Origin: Alphaproteobacteria bacterium HGW-Alphaproteobacteria-18
Lineage (GTDB): Bacteria; Pseudomonadota; Alphaproteobacteria; Caulobacterales; Hyphomonadaceae
Assembly (NCBI GenBank): GCA_002841155.1
Contig: PHEH01000001.1
Location: 124,001 to 188,000 of the forward strand
Direction: 5' to 3'
Length of the DNA: 64,000 nt
Numbering within the stretch: the stretch's first letter is position 1; the number at the start of each line of letters is the position of its first letter. A program made the translations under genes and the position numbers. The notes beneath the pieces were generated by a model. The model had not been told where the DNA came from. It worked only from the letters and a program-made list of their open reading frames with translations, and searched no databases. This document shows, piece by piece, positions 61,261 through 64,000 of the stretch.

Positions 61261-61353
61261 CTATGCGAGCGGCATGGCAAGACTGGCTGCCAGCACAAGG
61301 AGAAGTGCTGCGGCGGCGATTGAGAGGAGGAGGGCGATCCGTTGGCGAAGCAT
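61261..61353 (-). CDS. Candidate 30-residue membrane peptide
   Basis: A short frame encoding MLRQRIALLLSIAAAALLLV and then LAASLAMPLA. It is a single hydrophobic helix with a basic N-terminus. Its ATG lies 2 bases after the stop of the ferric-reductase-like gene on the same strand, an arrangement expected for translational coupling, as with CydX. No homologue is known to me, so it may be chance. Confidence 0.45.
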   Translation of the reverse strand: MLRQRIALLLSIAAAALLLVLAASLAMPLA

Positions 61354-61355
61354 CT

Positions 61356-62768
61356 TCAGACCAGCTCGAACACTTCAGAGTCGATATGTCTGGCCGGTGT
61401 ACCCATTCCGTTTAGAGCCTTGACGACCACTTTGACCATTGGCTTTGGCCCGCAAAGGAAATACGGCCAGTCCCGGCTTTCTTCTGGCAGGTGAGCTTTG
61501 AGGCTTTCAGCATTCACTCGGCCTGATTGGCCTTCCCAGCCCTGGGGCGGGTCATCAAGGTAAAGTATGGTTTTTAGGTTCAACTCTTTGGAAAGGTGTT
61601 CCAGTTCTTCTTTGAAGGCGATGCTATCTTCATCAGAATTTGTGTAGATGAGAATGATCGGACGCGGATCATTTCGTGCTGCCAGCGCATGTAGGTTGGA
61701 AATGATGGGTGTAATCCCGACACCGCCAGCGATCATGATGAAGCCCGCTGCATCAGGTTTTCGGTCCACCGAGAACCCGCCATAAGGGCCGTCCACATAA
61801 GCGATTGTCCCAGGGCTTGTTTCGATCAGTCTGGCTGTATCATCGCCGAGTGCCTTGATCGAGAAAGTGAGATTTGGGCCATGGTCTGGCGCTGTTGAGA
61901 TCGTGAAAGGATGTTCCTTCAGGGCGAAGGGAGAGCGGCCGATACTGAGCCAGGCAAACTGGCCTGCTTTCCATTTTTTCAAAGGTTTGCCGAGCGGGGC
62001 GAGTTCAAGCGTGTGTACGCCCCCGCCACTATGGGTGTTGGATACAACCTGCCAGGGGTTTCGCGACTGTAACCAGGGCCGAAGTGCGCGGCTCCAGATG
62101 AGCAGTGCTGCCCAGCTGATGGTAACGCCAATCCAGAGTGCGCGCTGTCCAGGGTCTGCCGTATAGCGGTCCACGCCGAGCACGTGGGCTATCGCGGCAG
62201 CAAAGCCCGTTACAGCGAGGGCTACGTGCAGATACCGCCACCACTCATACCTCAGCCGCAGACGCTTCCGGAATTCGGAAGAGATGATCAAGCCAATGAA
62301 ACACGCCATCGCAAGGCGGCCAGAGGTCAACTCCCAGCGCGCCGTCAGGGGATTGAGATCGCCCAGTTCTGGCTCAAACCAGATATAGAGAATGAGAAAA
62401 TGCCCGATCACCAGACCCAGCGCGATACGGCTCATATACCGATGAAAAAGATAGACAATGTCTGCCCCGAAGGGGTGCGTCATCCATCTCAGCCGGCCGG
62501 TCAGCGCAAACTGCAAGGCGATCAATGCCAGCCCCCCAAAACCGAGCCCCATGGAGAATTCGCGCAGTGGTGGACTGGGTACGGACAAAGATGACCAATG
62601 AAGGATTGCAAATGGCGCCGAGAGAGCCGCGCAGCCAGCTGCAATGAGCCCGAAAGCCCAGAGCCAGAGTATCCAGGGTTGCTCGCGAACTTTCACGCGC
62701 CCTTGCGGGGGGAGCGGATGTTCTTGCAAATTCGAAATGGCTTTGGGCTTGGGCATAGTTGAGAACAA
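61356..62768 (-). CDS. Ferric reductase-like transmembrane flavoprotein
   Basis: A 470-residue protein combining a ferric-reductase-like heme membrane domain (about 35-230, six helices, with paired His in YLFHRYMSRIALGLVIGHFLILY and WWRYLHVALAVTGFAAAIAHVLG) and a ferredoxin-NADP reductase-type module. The latter has HPFTISTAP (FAD), GGVGITPIISNLHALAAR (NAD ribose) and YFLCGPKPMV. It would pass electrons from NAD(P)H via FAD and heme b across the membrane to metal or oxygen. Starts at 62768 or 62756 are possible. Its divergent neighbour is a TonB receptor. Confidence 0.88.
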   Translation of the reverse strand: MFSTMPKPKAISNLQEHPLPPQGRVKVREQPWILWLWAFGLIAAGCAALSAPFAILHWSSLSVPSPPLREFSMGLGFGGLALIALQFALTGRLRWMTHPFGADIVYLFHRYMSRIALGLVIGHFLILYIWFEPELGDLNPLTARWELTSGRLAMACFIGLIISSEFRKRLRLRYEWWRYLHVALAVTGFAAAIAHVLGVDRYTADPGQRALWIGVTISWAALLIWSRALRPWLQSRNPWQVVSNTHSGGGVHTLELAPLGKPLKKWKAGQFAWLSIGRSPFALKEHPFTISTAPDHGPNLTFSIKALGDDTARLIETSPGTIAYVDGPYGGFSVDRKPDAAGFIMIAGGVGITPIISNLHALAARNDPRPIILIYTNSDEDSIAFKEELEHLSKELNLKTILYLDDPPQGWEGQSGRVNAESLKAHLPEESRDWPYFLCGPKPMVKVVVKALNGMGTPARHIDSEVFELV

Positions 62769-62981
62769 CGGGGCAGGACGTGACTGGTTCCACGATATTT
62801 TGAACCAGAACTTGCCAGGCGCTTGTGAACAAGAGCCTGCTCCTGCCTTTGCCGATCTCTATGTCCACGCAGAACCGGTCAGCTGCGGCCGGCGGGGCGA
62901 GGGTGCTTTTCAACCCCGGGGCGGGTGTCCGTTTGTCCTCATGTTTGAGCGGTATCGAAGCTTCTCTGAACCTTCGTCATA

Positions 62982-62999
62982 CCGTCATGTGAGTGTCAT
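62982..62999 (+). promoter_or_regulatory. Pho-box-like site before a TonB receptor gene
   Basis: CCGTCAT-GTGA-GTGTCAT matches the PhoB consensus (two CTGTCAT repeats, 4-base spacer), six of seven bases in each half, 53 bases before the ATG at 63053. A further CGTCAT lies just upstream. The same DNA also holds the perfect inverted repeat CGTCATG-TGAGTGT-CATGACG (62983-63003). Confidence 0.5.
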
Positions 63000-63052
63000 G
63001 ACGACCTGCGATGCCCCCGGTTTCTGAACCATACTCCTGCTGGGAAATTCCA

Positions 63053-64000
63053 ATGTATCGTTTTCTTATGTCCGCCTCATGCCTCGCTATCGCCGCGATC
63101 CATCCTGCATTCGCGCAGGAAACCGAAAAGGACGCGCAGCAGCAGGCACGCACACTCGACACCGTCATCGTAACCGGCACGCGCGCCGCTGAGCGCACCG
63201 CCTTCGAGACGCTCGCGCCTGTCGATGTCGTGACCGGGGATACGCTCAGACAAACAGTTTCGCCCGAGCTTGTCGATTCGCTTGCCCAGCTCATTCCCTC
63301 CTTCAATGTCCAGCGTCTTCCGATGGCTGACGGTGCGATTTTCGTGCGCCCGGCCCGCCTGCGCTCGCTCTCGCCCGATCAGACGCTCGTGCTGATCAAT
63401 GGCAAGCGCCGTCACCGCTCGGCCTTCCTTGGCAATCGCGGCGCGCAGGCGGTCGACCTCGCGCAGATCCCGAGCTTCGCGATCTCGCGCATGGAAGTGC
63501 TGCGCGACGGCGCCTCAGCGCAGTATGGCTCCGACGCCATCGCCGGGGTGATCAACATCATCCTCGACAGCGAGCCGGGCTATAGCGGCTTTGGTCAGGT
63601 TTCCCAATATTATGAAGGCGATGGCACGCAATACCAGGGTGGCGCGAAGGCCGGTTTTGATCTTGGCGGCCGGGGTTCTGCTGTGTTTACAGCCGAATAC
63701 ACCGATGCAAGCGCGACCTCGCGCTCCCGTCAGCGCCCGGATGCCATCGCGTTCCAGGCCGCCAACCCGGAACTGAACGTGGCCAACCCTGTGCAGCGCT
63801 GGGGCAAGCCGGACCGCGAAGCGCTCCGCCTCGCCATGAATGCTGTTTACGATTTCACCCCCTCCATCGAGGGTTACGCCTTCGGCACCTGGGGCGAGGG
63901 CAGCGGCGTCAACGACTTCAACTGGCGCAACCCCGACAGCACCAACGCCTACAACACCACACCGCTCGATCCGGACTATGACCTGTCGGCGATCTATCCT
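63053..64000 (+). CDS. TonB-dependent receptor, N-terminal part (runs off the window)
   Basis: The first 316 codons of a receptor that has no stop before the window edge. The signal peptide (1-22) ends AFA-QET, the TonB-box-like LDTVIVTGTRA follows, and the plug domain has IFVRPARLRSLSPDQTLVLINGKRRHRSAF and ISRMEVLRDGASAQYGSDAIAGVINI. The RHRSAF and EPGYSGFGQVSQYYEG pattern fits the receptor class with long plugs used for phosphate esters, sugars and other organics rather than siderophores. Only the Pho-box-like site hints at its substrate. Confidence 0.92.
   Translation, partial: MYRFLMSASCLAIAAIHPAFAQETEKDAQQQARTLDTVIVTGTRAAERTAFETLAPVDVVTGDTLRQTVSPELVDSLAQLIPSFNVQRLPMADGAIFVRPARLRSLSPDQTLVLINGKRRHRSAFLGNRGAQAVDLAQIPSFAISRMEVLRDGASAQYGSDAIAGVINIILDSEPGYSGFGQVSQYYEGDGTQYQGGAKAGFDLGGRGSAVFTAEYTDASATSRSRQRPDAIAFQAANPELNVANPVQRWGKPDREALRLAMNAVYDFTPSIEGYAFGTWGEGSGVNDFNWRNPDSTNAYNTTPLDPDYDLSAIYP

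Noticed and set aside
1-64000. Search for CRISPR arrays, insertion sequences, prophage genes and riboswitches
   Set aside because: No regularly spaced repeats, transposase or integrase motifs, phage structural genes or recognisable riboswitch cores were seen.

Overview
The window is a gene-dense, GC-rich stretch of about 50 genes. It looks like the chromosome of an aerobic, probably marine alphaproteobacterium. The evidence is a PopZ-type polar protein, the neighbourhood valS-popZ-tolC-pcm, a CtrA-like box, three TonB receptors, several sulfatases and an ectoine-type aspartokinase. Hyphomonadaceae (Hyphomonas-like) is the best guess, inferred from gene content only. No insertion sequence, prophage or CRISPR array was seen.

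Layout. 1-4.3 kb: tail of what is probably an ectoine operon (aspartokinase, MFS and sodium-solute symporter genes, overlapping by ATGA). 4.4-9.2 kb: a complete MacA-MacB-outer membrane factor efflux operon. 9.3-15 kb: an iron-type locus with Fur-like boxes (PepSY membrane protein, DUF2271, DUF4198, ApbE flavin transferase, TonB receptor), followed by the respiratory D-lactate dehydrogenase Dld. 17-24 kb: cytochrome bd oxidase (cydABX, with an unlisted 40-residue CydX) divergent from its assembly exporter cydDC, around a perfect inverted repeat. 24-27.8 kb: an odd ATP-grasp protein, a tandem DSBA/isomerase protein, a DUF1330 protein and a TetR regulator.

27.8-34.3 kb: a sulfatase island. It has a lipoprotein-type formylglycine-generating enzyme, two membrane-anchored Cys-type sulfatases carrying the C-x-P-S-R site it would modify, and a metallo-beta-lactamase-fold alkylsulfatase. 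34.3-43.2 kb is mostly core genes (DUF3137, GNAT, isoaspartyl peptidase, valS, popZ, tolC, a PIMT-like methyltransferase). Next come tRNA-Cys and tRNA-Asn, with a CtrA-like box and an orphan terminator between them. 43.9-49.4 kb holds an SLC13 transporter with TrkA-C domains, a GNAT, a LysR/SDR divergent pair and a class A acid phosphatase.

49.7-62.8 kb looks less GC-rich and holds metal and respiration genes. There is a DUF2946/TonB/PepSY set, then a heme-copper oxidase cluster (CtaG, CopD/HemJ-like, DUF2231, subunit II, fused subunits I-III, small membrane protein), a ThDP enzyme, and a ferric-reductase-like protein followed two bases later by a possible 30-residue membrane peptide. The oxidase is unusual: subunit II lacks one CuA histidine and subunit I has Gln in place of the K-channel lysine. 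The window ends inside a third TonB receptor gene with a good Pho-box match upstream.

Most notable leads: the atypical oxidase; the ApbE/DUF2271 module with a near-canonical flavinylation motif; the sulfatase island with an exported maturase; the Pho-box TonB gene; the orphan transcript signals between the tRNAs; and the small peptides.
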